Shown in pieces: positions 35,271 to 46,849 of a stretch of DNA of 64,000 nucleotides (positions are counted from its first letter, which is position 1; each line of letters starts with the position of its first letter). The notes below the pieces were generated by a model that searched no databases, was not told the origin of the DNA, and saw nothing but the letters and a program-made list of their open reading frames with translations. The stretch covers positions 70,151,345-70,215,344 of the forward strand of contig NC_087062.1 of the NCBI RefSeq assembly GCF_963678635.1. Direction: 5' to 3'. The position numbers and the translations under genes were made by a program. This DNA comes from Symsagittifera roscoffensis. Taxonomy: Eukaryota > Xenacoelomorpha > Acoela > Convolutidae.

Positions 35271-35681
35271 AAGACAGCCGGAAAAACACTATATTTCATC
35301 TGTGATCATTTTTCTCAATATTTCACCTATGATCATTTTTCGTAAAGTTATGGGGGTTTAAAGATTGCCAGTTCGGCTAATTTGGGACAATTAACGCGCG
35401 ATATATTTCGCGCTATTAACGCGTAAGCGGAGATTTAATCCGTCTTAAGAAATTGTTCCAAATTGGTTGAAAAAATGCCATAATTGATTTGTTACAAGTA
35501 GCGAAATCTATTCTTTTGTACTTTATATGGGGTGTGGGGGGATGTTTTTCATACAAAAATTTCAAATTTTTGAAAAAAAATTTTCATTTTAATTTAATAC
35601 ATTTTTTTTATTACCTCTCCAGAAACCTCAAAAGGCAGTCGGAACAATCAGGGCTTCGCCCTGATACGAGCAGTCTTGTTT

Positions 35682-35749
35682 TTCAAATTTAAAAATTGTT
35701 TTGATTGTTTCAAACATGATAAATTCTAAAATTTGAGTCTATAGCGAAA
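35682..35749 (+). repeat. Copy of the spacer used in the inverted HINE-like array
   Basis: Directly after the HINE-like 3' end lies TTCAAATTTAAAAATTGTTT... to GAGTCTATAGCGAAA, the same ~68-bp sequence that separates pairs in the array at about 16605-16673, 17799-17865 and 18987-19054. Here it runs on into unique sequence instead of a reverse element. Confidence 0.85.
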
Positions 35750-36368
35750 TGAAGATATCAATTCGCTTGTCTCAGCTCTAGTAGGAACTTTCTCGAGCAC
35801 ATTTTTTTTCACCGTATTTTGCGGTTGCGCGTTGAGCATGTTCGATTTTTTCTTCAAAGCGCGCAAAATGTATTCTAAATAGACAGTTTTCCAATGCCCC
35901 ATAGTTTTTATCAAAAGCGAGCGCAGAGAGAATCTCTATTTCATTATGTAGCTCAGGTTGTTCATACCTTCTCTCATAACAAAATTACTCAGCCTGATCA
36001 AACCAATTGTGTTCCTTCTTCTTTAAAAAATGGAACAAAAGTAATGTAGAGCAAATAAAGTAGAGCAAAGGATGACTGGCATTGAGATCAGCATTTCCAA
36101 ACTTAATTTCAATGGCCACGTAAATTATGGCCAAAACTTGAAAAGACAGTCTGCTCGGACTTAAGCTTAACTAATCTGCCCGGTCCTAACTTTAACTTTA
36201 AAATTAAAATTTTTACCTCGACTGTACATGTATCCAAAAAATTGTTTGCTTTTTGGTTCTTGAAAATTGATGCTTGAAAAGTTTTGAAATTTGTTATTTT
36301 TTTAGTCACTGAGCGTACTGATTCTGACTTAGAAATTTTAATTATGGTAAATTTCAACCTTGCTTATT
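35750..36368. other. Gene-free sequence
   Basis: No supported gene, repeat or RNA. A minus-strand frame of about 80 codons is low-complexity and unsupported. Confidence 0.4.
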
Positions 36369-38170
36369 ACACTCCGACTTTCGTAACGAAACTAACGGAA
36401 TATTTGTGCTCTGTGTGGGTTTTTTGTTCATCAGACAAGTTTCGACTTTTTAACTAGCCCTTTTTTAAGGATTTTTTAGATGCGACAGCTATTGTTGTCC
36501 TGAGCTTAAACTTGAAACCCGTGATCATTTTTCGTAAAGTTATGGGGGTTTAAAAATTGCCATTTTGGCCGGTTTGGGACAATTAACGCGCGATATTTTT
36601 CGCGCTATTTACGCGTCAGTGGAGAGTTAATCCGTCTTAGAAATCGTTCCAAATTGGTTCAGGGAAGCTTATGTGCCATAATTGATTTGTTAATAGGAGC
36701 GAAATTTATCACTTTGTACTTAATATGTGGGGGGTGTTTTTTACAAAAAAAAAATCTTAATTTCAAAAAAAAATGTTTTATTTTTTTTTTACATTTAAAT
36801 TGATTACGAGGCCAAACTGTGCATTCTGTGCATTGTAGGCGGATTCCGCAACATACCAAAATCGGCAACTTTGCTACTTTTCCTTGATCTTCTTCGCTGT
36901 TTTGGATTCCACAAACAAATACCTAAAACACTGTACCGCTCAAAATCGCTCCAAAAAAGGCGATTTTGCGGAATCTGCGAGCGTAATTGCGGAATCCAGA
37001 ACAATTTGTGGAATCCACAATCAAATTAAAAGACATTTGTATAGCTCAATTGAGTTGTTGCGGATTCCGCAACTGTAAGCGGAAACCGCAACGTGTAAGT
37101 GGAATCCGCAAATTGTTGGTGGAGTCCGCACTTTGTTTGCGGATTTCGTTTACATATATGTACATGTGTAGTATAGCGTTTAAAGTTTTACCTTTTAATT
37201 ATTCGTCGCAAGAAAAAACAATCTCAAATACTACATTAATCAACTAAGAGTTGAAATAGCAAACGTTTGGTCTCAATTCCTGTCAATCCAACTTCGACCT
37301 CAAGTCCTGTCTACTTCAATCTCAACTTCGATCCCAAATACTGACCTACTGAACTTCGATCCCAAATGCTGACATACCCATCCCAAATACTGACCTAATT
37401 TGATCTGAACCTCAAAACCAAATACTGATACAATCCCAAATACTGACCTAATTCGACGATTTCCAAGCAATCTCAAGCCAATTGCTACAAACATTGATTT
37501 TATTTGGCGTTAAGCTTCCAAAATCAGTATTTGGGATTGACCTAAATTGGCTATATGCTGTTTGTTGTGTTTCCATACACTCTCAAGCCAATGACTCCAA
37601 ATATTGAACTTATTCGGTATTGTGTTTCCAAAATAATAAAAGGTGACATCCACCGATTTACTTAACAAATTTTTTGAGATTTGTCCGTGGATTCCGCTGA
37701 CAATGGTTAAGTCCTTGCCTTTAAATTTTTCATTGCTATAAATAAGAACTTCAGCTCTAGCTTTTAATTGTTCATATGCAATTTCAGTAATAAACAAAAT
37801 TCTGATTTCATTTACAATTTGCAGAATCGGCTTACATTTGCGGCTTCTGCTTATTTTTTGCGGATTCCACTTACTTTTTGCGGAATCCAGAACAACTAGC
37901 TATATTTGCTTGTTGCGGAATCCGCAACAAAACAAATGTGCCGACAAAATTTACGTTACAGGTATATGTATGCGGAATCCACTGCAATTTTGTTTGTGAA
38001 ATCCACTTACAGTTTGGAACGTATTCAAAGACTTGTCTCTTGAATCCAGGAACAAATAGACACAAATTTGAGCGCGTTTCCAGTTTGGCCTCGTAAAGTT
38101 TTTCATGTTATTACTGCTCAATAGAACATAAAAGGCAGTCGGAACATTCAGGGCTTCGCCAGCAGACTTG
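36369..38170 (+). mobile_element. HINE-like element split by a 1287-bp TIR element
   Basis: The 5' part 36369-36806 starts ACTCCGACTTTCGTAACGAA and keeps TTAACGCGCGATATT and the TGATTTGTTA block. The 3' part 38096-38170 (ATGTTATTACTGCTC... GGCAGTCGGAACATTCAGGG) ends in a truncated hairpin, CTTCGCC then AGCAGACTTG. The next copy starts at once at 38171. Confidence 0.75.
36807..38093. mobile_element. TIR element with TA duplication and clustered GCGGAATCCGC palindromes
   Basis: Termini are CGAGGCCAAACTG at 36807-36819 and its exact reverse complement at 38081-38093, flanked by TA on each side, which fits a Tc1/mariner-type insertion. Two clusters (about 36835-37150 and 37820-38050) hold some 18 copies of a palindromic motif around GTTGCGGAWTCCGCAAC; perfect 17-bp versions lie at 37057-37073 and 37912-37928. 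The middle (37290-37460) has about five ATCCCAAATACTGACCTA-type repeats. No transposase. The palindromes resemble binding sites for a dimeric DNA-binding protein, by inference. Confidence 0.75.
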
Positions 38171-38716
38171 TTGTTCCGACTTTCGATACGAAAGTAACGG
38201 AATATTTGTGCTCGGTGTTTGGTTTTTTTTTCTTCAGACAAATTTCGACTTTCCAACTAGCCATTTTTGACGGAATTTTTTTTTATCATTCAAAAAGTAT
38301 TGTTGTCCTGAGCTTAAATTTGAAAAAATATTTCACCCTTGATCATTTTTCGTAAAGTTATGAAGGTTTAAAGATTGCCACTTTGGTCATTTTGACCAAT
38401 TTGGGACAATTAACGCGCGATATATTTCGCGCTATTAACGCGTAAGCGGAGATTTAATCCGTCTTGTAAATCGTTCCAAATTGGTTGAACAAAGCGTATT
38501 GACCATAATCGATTTGTTACAAGGAACAAAATTTATCTTTTTGTACGTTATATGGCGTGTGGGGGTGATGATTTTCATAAAAAAAGTTCAAATTTTAGAA
38601 TAAAAAATTTCATTTTATTTTACTTCATTTAATTTTTTCATGTTTACACTGCTGCTCCATAAACCGTAAAAGGCAGTCTGAACATTCAGGGCTTCGCCCT
38701 GATACGAGCAGTCTTG
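38171..38716 (+). mobile_element. HINE-like element, full length
   Basis: It runs from TTGTTCCGACTTTCGATACG to CAGGGCTTCGCCCTG and GAGCAGTCTTG with interior stems intact. It abuts the preceding copy with no spacer. Confidence 0.8.
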
Positions 38717-39130
38717 TTCTTTTTATTATTATTTAGTAGGATTGTCTAACCACCAAGTTTAGTGGAAAATGACAATAAAACTGAGCTCGGAGTGGTTTTT
38801 GTTTCACATATTTTGATTTTTCAACTAGCAATTTTTGAGTAAAAAAGCCGATACTCTGAGCTTCAAAACTGGGAAAAACTGCCCTGTGATCTATTTTTGG
38901 AAAACTTATATTTGAAAATTGCAAACTAGTCTACTATCAGAAATAAAAATTGCAGTTTTTTGTTTTCGTAGTGTGCATTCGGCAAAGAAAGGCAGCGCAA
39001 TGTCATTTTGAATTAAATTGAGGTTTTCCTGTTGTTCCGATTTTTGCTCAGCTAGCTTTTTATGCTTGAGTTGGCTTTTGAGCTTAGACCAATTTCGGTA
39101 GTCAAAACTTATACCGCGAGTTATGATTTA
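38717..39130. other. Short spacer, partly HINE-related
   Basis: A block near 38805-38850 (TTTTCAACTAGCAATTTTTGAG) resembles the family's ACTAGCCATTTTTGA segment. Otherwise unrecognised. Confidence 0.35.
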
Positions 39131-39665
39131 TTGTTCCGACTTTCGATACAAAAGTAACGGAATATTTGTGCTCGGGGTGGGTTTTTTTTCTTCAGACAAA
39201 TTTCGACTTTCCAGCTAGCCATTTTTGACGGAATTTTTTATATCATTCGAAAAGTATTGTTGTCCTGAGCTTAAAATTGAAAAGATCTTTCACCTGTGAT
39301 CGTTTTTCGTAAAAATATGGGGGTTTAAAGACAGCCATTCTGGTCAATTTGGGACAATTAACGCGCGATAATTTTAGTGCAATTAAACGCGTAAGCGCAG
39401 AGTTAATCCGTGTTAGAAATCGTTCCAAATTGGTTGAAAGATGCATTTTTGCCATAAATGATTTGTTACAACGAGCGAAATCTATCCTTTTGTACTTTAT
39501 ATGGCGTGTGGGGTGATGATTTTCATTAAAAATTTCAAATTTTAGAAAAAAAAAGAAATTTTTTTAAATTTTTTTTACATTTAACTTTTGAATGATATTA
39601 CTGTCCCATAAACCTTAAAAGGCAGTCGGAACATTCAGGGCTGCACCCTGATACGAGCAGTCTTG
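39131..39665 (+). mobile_element. HINE-like element, full length
   Basis: It starts TTGTTCCGACTTTCGATACA and ends CAGGGCTGCACCCTG then GAGCAGTCTTG. The 3' hairpin stem has paired changes only in the loop. Confidence 0.8.
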
Positions 39666-40689
39666 TACTGCTTCCAAAATTAACTCAATTTGAAGAGAGG
39701 TAAGGTAATGATCATATTAATTCCTTATACAACTCAAACTTAACAGAAACTAATTGATTCCATTGTCGGAAAATACGAACCCTTTTATTAGTTACTAGAT
39801 AGAGGACCTTGTATGAAACCTATTACTAGATTAACTTCGAAACCAAATTTTTCCACCACATTTTTTCAAAGTGGAAGTTTCTAATCATACAAAAAAATTA
39901 TGTTAACATTAATTTTGAACTGTACTAACGTTTTTTACATTTATGCAAGCAAAAAAACTGGACAAAAATTTTATTGCTAAATCTCTACTTGAACTGTTTT
40001 GTTGCAACTTTGAGCAATGTATTGGCTTTTGCGCACTTTATGTTGCCTTTCTGTGCCATTTTATGTTGCGTTTGGAGCAAGCTATTTAGCAGTTTTGCGC
40101 AAATTTTGGGACTTTGTTCTTACAGTTGTTTATACCGAGTTTTTGCTCGACTTCGGTCACGACTCTGTGCTGTCTTAACTTCTGCGCGACTGACGATATG
40201 TGGTAACTAGATGATCAAAATCAGTCAAAAACAAACGTAAATCGTCCTCGTACCCCCTTCCATACCCCACTACATCATTTCTTCGTGAATTCTCGCCACA
40301 CAGCAAATGGAAAATCTTCAACGACCGCTAGAGACAAAACAAATATTTTCTGTTTCATGTTGGTTTTTCTGGAAATTCCCGAACAAAATATCTTTATCGA
40401 TTTTAATTGATTTACTTGGGATTTGACTTTTGTTCAGTTTCGATTGTTGTCTGTAATGTTTTTGACGCGTGCGGCAAAGTGGCGGGATTATAGCCGGGCC
40501 CATTTGCAAGTTGCAAAAAAAATCGGTTTTGTCGAAGGCATGTCGGGTGTCGTCAGTAGTAGTAGTCAAATAGTTGTCCGTAATGATGGGTCTGCTGGTG
40601 AATCTTCTCTTTTTCTGCTGCATCTTGTGCTGTTGTCATCGACGAAGTTGCTGTTGCTGGGAGATGCTTTCTGCTGAATTAGTCTCCAA
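39666..40689. other. Gene-free sequence
   Basis: Short Cys/Leu-rich frames on the + strand show no motif. The part near 40300-40689 may be decayed downstream sequence of the minus-strand BEL/Pao element but has no readable domain. Confidence 0.35.
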
Positions 40690-41640
40690 GGCTGATTAGA
40701 GTTTTTTTAGCGGGTCTTGTGAGACTGATGTCACTAGTTCTGCTAAGTCGCAGCCTATGATGAGTCCATTTTCCTTTGAAGGTAATGTTGCGTTGCAATG
40801 TGAATATGTTCAAGTTATTGATTCCATTGGCAGATTCAGTTGACAAGCTCAGAGTGAAAAACCTGAGATATTCCAATCCATTATGACTTCAAGTTTGTTG
40901 AGTTGAAAAGGCTGCTGTCGGTGTTTGTAGGATACAATTGCTATGCTCATCTTAGCAGAGGCTGTGTCCGATGAAGTCAAAGCTTGGTTAAGCTGAATCA
41001 TGTCCTTCAACTTGAGATCTGATTTAAATTGCAGGGCGATTGATGATTTTAGCAAAATTACTTTGCTAGCGCAGTCAAGCATGGCATAGGCACGTACTAC
41101 TTGATTGCCATAAAAGATTGTCATTAGCAATGTCTGAAAGTGGCGAGTCAGTTTAAATGATTTTGTGCCTGAGGTGCTCTTCGTTGCATCAACATGTCGG
41201 TTACCGTTCCTAATTGTAATGTCCTGGCGTCCTTTCGAGGTGCTTGACTTGTAGTTGTTGCTGTTATGAAGTAGAGTGTGGTGTTTCCTGTTGCATCCAT
41301 CTGTACTATAGGTGTGAGTTGGTTAACAATCGGCATATTTGCTGGGGCTGAGGCAGTTAAAGCAGAGGTTAAGATCTCTGAAATGCAGTAGCCGGTCCTT
41401 GGGTTTCATCGCTATGAATTACTGGCACTTTCTGACGAAGGGGCAACTGCGTTTTTCCGGACAGTACTCTTTTCGTGGCTGCTTTTGTCCTGGCTGATGT
41501 TGTTTTATGGGTTGAAGGTTCGGGATTTCGTTGTGATTGTTTGGACGGCTTGCTGAAAATGCTTGTTGATTGCTGCTGGGCGGGTAGCTACATGCTTCGG
41601 TATAGACGTTGAGCCGTATGCTCAAGTCATGGGCCATTCT
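40690..41640 (-). pseudogene. BEL/Pao retrotransposon remnant: zinc knuckle and protease-like domain
   Basis: On the minus strand the order is: a Gln/Pro-rich gag end (about 41637-41419); a knuckle region reading DLNLCFNCLSPSKYADC, then a stop, then NRKHHTLLH (about 41395-41265); then AYAMLDCASKVILLKSSIA and QLNQALTSS (about 41100-40960). LCFNCL...C...KHHTLLH is the diagnostic BEL/Pao knuckle, and AMLDxAS is the active-site region of its protease-like domain. At least two frame changes and a stop break it. RT and integrase are absent. Confidence 0.75.
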
Positions 41641-41648
41641 GCCGGATT

Positions 41649-43800
41649 GTCACAGTCGAACCCTCCGACGAGAATAAAACGGACGTTAATGACGTTAAAG
41701 ACGGAATTGTGATAAAAAGGAGGGTAAGAATATTCTGGAATTTTCAAGTTTTAAAATTTCGAATTCCGACAAAATATTTCCCGGAAAATTAAAAAAACGG
41801 CCAAAGTTGGCGAGAAAAGAGAAAAACACACAACCGGATTGGCAAGACAAGAATCAGTTGAAAGAAACACGAGAAATACGAAGCCTCTTCTCGTAGTAGC
41901 AAAACACGATAAGACGTTTATCTTAAAAGAAACCATACGGAAGGAAGTTCCAGTGGGCAATCCGGAGCGGATCAACACTCTCCCACGCCACGGGATTGGG
42001 AAGATAAGAAAGTTATCTCCGAAGGAGAGTGGAATTGGAGGCCCTTTTTCTACGCTCTTTTTCTACGCTCCGTCACTATGTGGTATTTGGGCAAATGTTA
42101 CATAGACGTTTTTATGGCGCTCCTGGGTCGGCCTGTTAAAGGCAAAGACCATCTTGATCAGCAAACGTTTCAGCGACGAACCCTCCGCTCCAGGCGTATT
42201 CCCAAGCTAGAGACCTTAATGCCCTGTTTCGTATTAGGCGGAAGGTACCGACCCTCCGCCTGGTACTATTTAGCTTTTTAACTTAGTTAAGACCAAAAAT
42301 TTCGGGGGCCGGAGGTTTAGATGGGAAGTTTGGACCAAAAACTATTAAAGAGAAAGCGTAAAACCAAACAAAAATAGCGTATTACCAAGAAAAAGCCAAA
42401 TATAGATTTGCTTGAAATATATTTGTTCTGTACAAGGCTACTACGCTCGTTTCAAGTATTTTTAAGCACTTTCAGCAACAATTGCGGAAAAAGTCTGAGA
42501 ACCTATTTAGGTAGTAAAACAAGGCCAATTTAGCAAACGCGTTTTTGTTGATTTATAAAAGACAAACAAACCGATCGAAATAACTTTGGTACCATAAATC
42601 GAGGTTTTTGACCATTTTTCTGAATCCAAACCGTTTTTAGGTTGACAACTTAAGGAGAGAAATTTTCTTTAGAATTTGTTAGTTCGTAGTGTCCAACTTT
42701 TATGGAACCCTCCGAGCGGCAGAACTTTTTTTTTATGAAACCACGTTTTTATCCTAACTGGGTAGGTTGACAGGGTCAACCAACCTTGTTTTAAGCAAAC
42801 TAGACCGCGATCGGAGGCTTTAGAGCGGTGAAAACACTTGTTTTTGTGATTTTTCGGGAACCCTCCGAAGTCAGTTAAGCCCCATAACAACCCTCCTTAT
42901 TAAAAATTATTCACGAAACCCTCCGAGATAGTTCAAATAACCCTGCAGAGTAAAAATTTAGCCTGTTTGAACTCGTTTTAACACTAGCTGGAGACCTCTT
43001 TGAGGCGAGACTTGAAAAACTCGGAAAATTGAGGGAACCCTCAGAAGTAACCCTCCGGAGTGACTTAAGCCTCTTATTGACCCTCCTTAGTTAATTTAGG
43101 GGGACCATCTGGAGCAACTTAGGTGTTTAAGGTACCCTCCGAGGTAAACCTCCGGGGTCAGCTAAGTGTCTTAACAACCCTCCGAAGTAACCCACCGAAA
43201 TTTTGAGCCCTTTAACAACCCTCCTTAGTGAAAATTCGTAGAGACTCTAGATATTTTCGATCAGAGGTTGCCTTGAGCTACTTAGTAGGACAACTCGTGC
43301 AATCGCAAGACACCCAAAAGAATACCTCGGTGAGTGTATTAGGCAAGACACACTCACTTGAAGAAGACAGTGTCCTGGGCTTCGTTTGTTTGAAGTGTTC
43401 CATTTGAGGGAAGCTTTTTCCTTTAAGATTAAGTTTTATTTGTCTGTTATTAAAACTATCACTGCTATTTTATATAGAATTGTTTGATTTTAAATGAGGC
43501 AGTGATTTCAGATACCTATGGTGGTAAAGTCATACTGAGGCGAGAGATCGCTGTCACCTATAGGGCGTGTTGTTATTTTATTGTCAGTTGTGTTTTGTAT
43601 GTTGATTATAACATCTTGTGAGTTTTTGTGATACCATTATACTCAGTCAATAGTAACTTAAGACCGGGCAAACCCTGTGTTGAATTTTAGCCGACTCCCT
43701 TATAGCATCTCTAAGGGATTAAAAAACACTTTAGATATTGAAGAAATTGAATAAGCGGGCTTAAGCAAAAATTTTTTGGGAAGTTTTGCATTGTCGTCAG
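41649..43800 (+). other. Probable 5' region of gypsy element C, with recurrent ACCCTCCGAAGT motifs
   Basis: The segment starts TGTCACAGTCGAACCCTCCG. From 42178, and densely from 42703 to 43225, AACCCTCCG(A/G)AGT- and AACCCTCCTTAGT-like motifs recur about a dozen times at irregular spacing. A gag frame begins at 43811, so this may be an LTR and leader. No second LTR is present to prove it. Short frames at 41839-42105 are unsupported. Confidence 0.4.
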
Positions 43801-43810
43801 AATATATTTT

Positions 43811-46695
43811 TTGGATATACAAGGACCTCGCTTATCACAAAACATGCAGCGGAGAGACTCATTAGGAGAATCGAATAAGATTCCTAGGCCGAGCACGGGA
43901 AGCACGCGGAGGTTTAGATCGCGGCATAGCCAATCTTCGATTAGTAGCAGCTCCGACGTTTTTGCTTTTGAAGCAACGAGTGAAGGTCATAGTAATCTTT
44001 CAGTGAGCACCGACCACCGCTATCAGGAGGATCCGCAAGAGCCCGGTGACGACTTGAAACGGGAAGGGGTAAAGAAACCCCAAAGAACCTCGGAGCGTTC
44101 CGAGGCTGATGCAGGCGAGGAACTGTTGTTCAAAGGCACGTCCAGGTCGGGAACCAAGAGCAATAATCGGTGAAAGGAACAATCCTCTCTAGTCAAGCAG
44201 GACAAGAATGCGATGATGTCGAGCATCAGTCCCAGGGAAAAGCAACCCAACTCAGAAGCAAGGAAAAGTTTCAAAACGTTGAACGATGAACGCATTGCTT
44301 CGCTCCGAACAGACGGATTATCTTCTGGCTTTGGCCATCTGGGACTGATGCTTTCGGACACGGACTTCACTCCTAGCCCGAGACAGGAGATGAGTAAGAA
44401 AGCGATGTCAAATTCGCCATTGAGGCCGATGTCAAATGGGATGACGGTGAGAACATCCTCGACATTCGACAGGCTGATGATGTCGGTGGGGACATAGGAA
44501 GGTGGTGCATCATCAAACACCAGGCTGCAACCTCAAATGACGTCATCGTCTCTAGGTCTTACCCCAGTGTTGGGAACCGCCAGCGATGTGAGTGGCATGT
44601 TTGCCAAGGTAATGACAGGCCTCGAAGAACTAAGATATGATATAACGAAAAGGATTGATCGAGTGGAGGAGAGGGTTCGGCATGGCCATGAGAGTTAAGA
44701 GACGAGCTGTCAGACGCTAAATCACAAGCAAAAGGCCACCAGGCTCAGTTGATTCGAAACACCGATCAATGCCTTTCGGAGACCTTGGCTCTATCAACCA
44801 AGGAGTCAGCAGAAAGAAACAGTAGGATGACAAGAGAGATCGAGCGACTGTTGAAGGATCATGACAGCACCTACGCTCACAAGATGACTAGCTTGGAGAA
44901 CAGATTAGATGCCAAGGCTGACCTTATGATGCGCAAGCTTGATGGAATCTTGAAAGGCAACAATCAAGAGAATCGCTGCTGTCCAATGGAAGACTCGCGT
45001 CAGGCAACTAACGGACCTGGAACCCACTGTCACGGGGAGGCTTCACTGAGATCTAGGACGAGTTTCGGACCTAGCCATAGGGAGAGACCTAGGGCAGCCC
45101 CGTCGATGGCTTGGACGAATCCGACCATGCCAGAAGCGGATGCCACATCGGTGGCATGCTTGCCCACGGGGCCGCAGGTCAGATCATAGCCAGATTTTAC
45201 CACTATCTCACATGACACTACCATGTACGCTTCAATTTTTGAGCCATTAAGCAGGTCTCCTGAGACATTTAATACTAAGCTCTCGAAGTCTACCGAGAGA
45301 GGAGAGAGGTCAAGAAGGACATTCAAGAAACCGAAGTCGTATAAGGACGAGTCAGATGGCTGTAATGATACCTGGATAGAGGTAATGAATTTGGATTTTG
45401 AAGAAGAAAACCTCTACAAGAAACAGGAATGTAGCGCACTAACGAGTAACTTAGAGGGCACGGCCCTGAGCTGTGTGATGGCGAAAAGAACGAAAGAACG
45501 ACAGTGCTCGCAGAATCTTCGACATTTTGCTGAATCGTTTCGCCTCGGGTGTATAGCGGCATCAGTTCATGGTGAAATTTAAGACGAGGCGTCAAAGAGA
45601 CGATGAGTCAATCGACAAAATTTTGGACGACCTCGAGCTGTTTAGAAGGAGAAGTAATCCCGACGAGAGGATGTCGGAACGGAATTTGGCCATAGCCTCG
45701 AAGTTTATAGATGAAGTAAAGAGTGATGAACTGAAAACCATGCTGGACACAGACTTTACCTTGTCAGCAGACTCCGTGCCAACACCCGATGATCTGCGCA
45801 TGAAGTCACGCGAATATCTGCTCATTAAGCCAAGGGCTCAAAGTCGTTATAACAATTACAGCAACTACAGCGGAATGAACGCCAGCAAAAGTTCTGGTTG
45901 GTATAAACCTTGGGAGGACATGGACAAAAGGAGGTCATGCGCCAATTGCGGATCGCTGAACCATCAAGTTCCAGTCTGTTTCACACATAAAAAAACATGA
46001 AAGCTATTGGTTTTTTTCTTGACGATGTTGACGCAACCGAAGAGGATCACGAAGAACATGTGAGACGGCTCATAACGAAGTATGGACCGAGGTGCTTGTT
46101 TTGCAATCTGGAAGGACATTTCGAATCAGACTGGACTTAGTTCTCGGATACAGTAGCAGCCGCGAAGCATCCCCGCCATGAAGAGGCGCTATCAGGAGTC
46201 AAGGCTAGTAGAGCACGCCTAAGGAACGAAGCTAAGTCGCGGAAGAAGGAAGTGACACAAGGCACATTCACGACTAAAAAAGTTAAGACTATGACTGATG
46301 ACGCGATTGCCTCGAGCTTGGAAGCTGAGTCAGCTAGTGCGCTCAAAGTAGATTATGGCTTAGCGACCCGGGCCGCACTAGAGAATGTTCAACAAGAGTT
46401 GGCCACGAAGGAAGTTGAGCAGTGGGTAAGATCTGAACTAGAGAACACAGAGCTGCGAAGGAAGCTTGACACCCTAGAGAGGGCAGCGAAAGAAGAGGAC
46501 AATCAGGAACCAAAGAAACGGGGTCTGAAGTTGAATGTCATCTCAGGGAAGACCTTCGGCATGAGAAGAGAAGGGACAAAAGTAATGTCGATAAAATCGG
46601 TCGCGGGCCATCAGGTAGTAAAGAACCTGAGTGAGCCATCTGAGATCACGCTAGTACACCTGGACATCTATGCTGACTACTTGAGAGAAAAATAG
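43811..46695 (+). pseudogene. Gag remnant of gypsy element C
   Basis: Several broken frames form one gag. They are a Ser/Arg-rich start (43811-44173), a continuation at 44213-44497 and 44520-44697, a coiled-coil-like stretch (44749-44960), and a capsid core with FKKPKSYKDES and LEGTALSCVMAKR (45310-45500). The core continues at 45569-46000 and ends in a CX2CX4HX4C knuckle, CANCGSLNHQVPVC. A second knuckle near 46095-46135 reads CLFCNLEGHFESDW, with the last Cys replaced by Trp and a stop soon after. More helical, charged sequence follows at 46252-46695. At least four stops or frame changes are present. Confidence 0.7.
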
Positions 46696-46849
46696 CCCAA
46701 TTTGGATTCTAAGGCCGTGAGAGCGTTACTACATCGGTCAAGAAGAGCTCAAGGTGCGGCGAATCGGACACAATGCCAGAGCAAGATGCGGTCCACATAG
46801 GCTGTGAAGCCGAACTGGTTGCACAGGTATTTAACGTACACTATCCGTG

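Larger units (their letters stand above)
31441..35290 (+). mobile_element. Ty3/gypsy retrotransposon B, internally deleted, inserted in a HINE-like copy
   Basis: It carries a leader (31441-31602), gag, zinc knuckles, protease, RT start, then a jump into integrase and a C-terminal tail. The family match to element A is clear in RT (GLTTMPAEFQ), integrase and tail. No 3' LTR is found before the HINE sequence resumes, and the leader has no second copy, so the LTRs cannot be defined. The reading frame is unusually well kept, indicating a younger age than elements A and C. Confidence 0.8.
31281..35678 (+). mobile_element. HINE-like element split by gypsy element B
   Basis: The 5' part 31281-31440 runs from TTGCTCCGACTTTCGATACG to GAAAAGATATT. 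The 3' part resumes at 35291 with ATATTTCATCTGTGATC and runs to GAGCAGTCTTG at 35678. In uninterrupted copies these pieces adjoin. The duplicated ATATT at 31436-31440 and 35291-35295 looks like a target duplication. The resumed part repeats ATATTTCAYCTRTGATCATT twice. Confidence 0.8.

Noticed and set aside
40423-40677. Plus-strand 84-codon frame
   Set aside because: It lies antisense to sequence next to the minus-strand BEL/Pao remnant and shows only low-complexity Ser/Leu runs.
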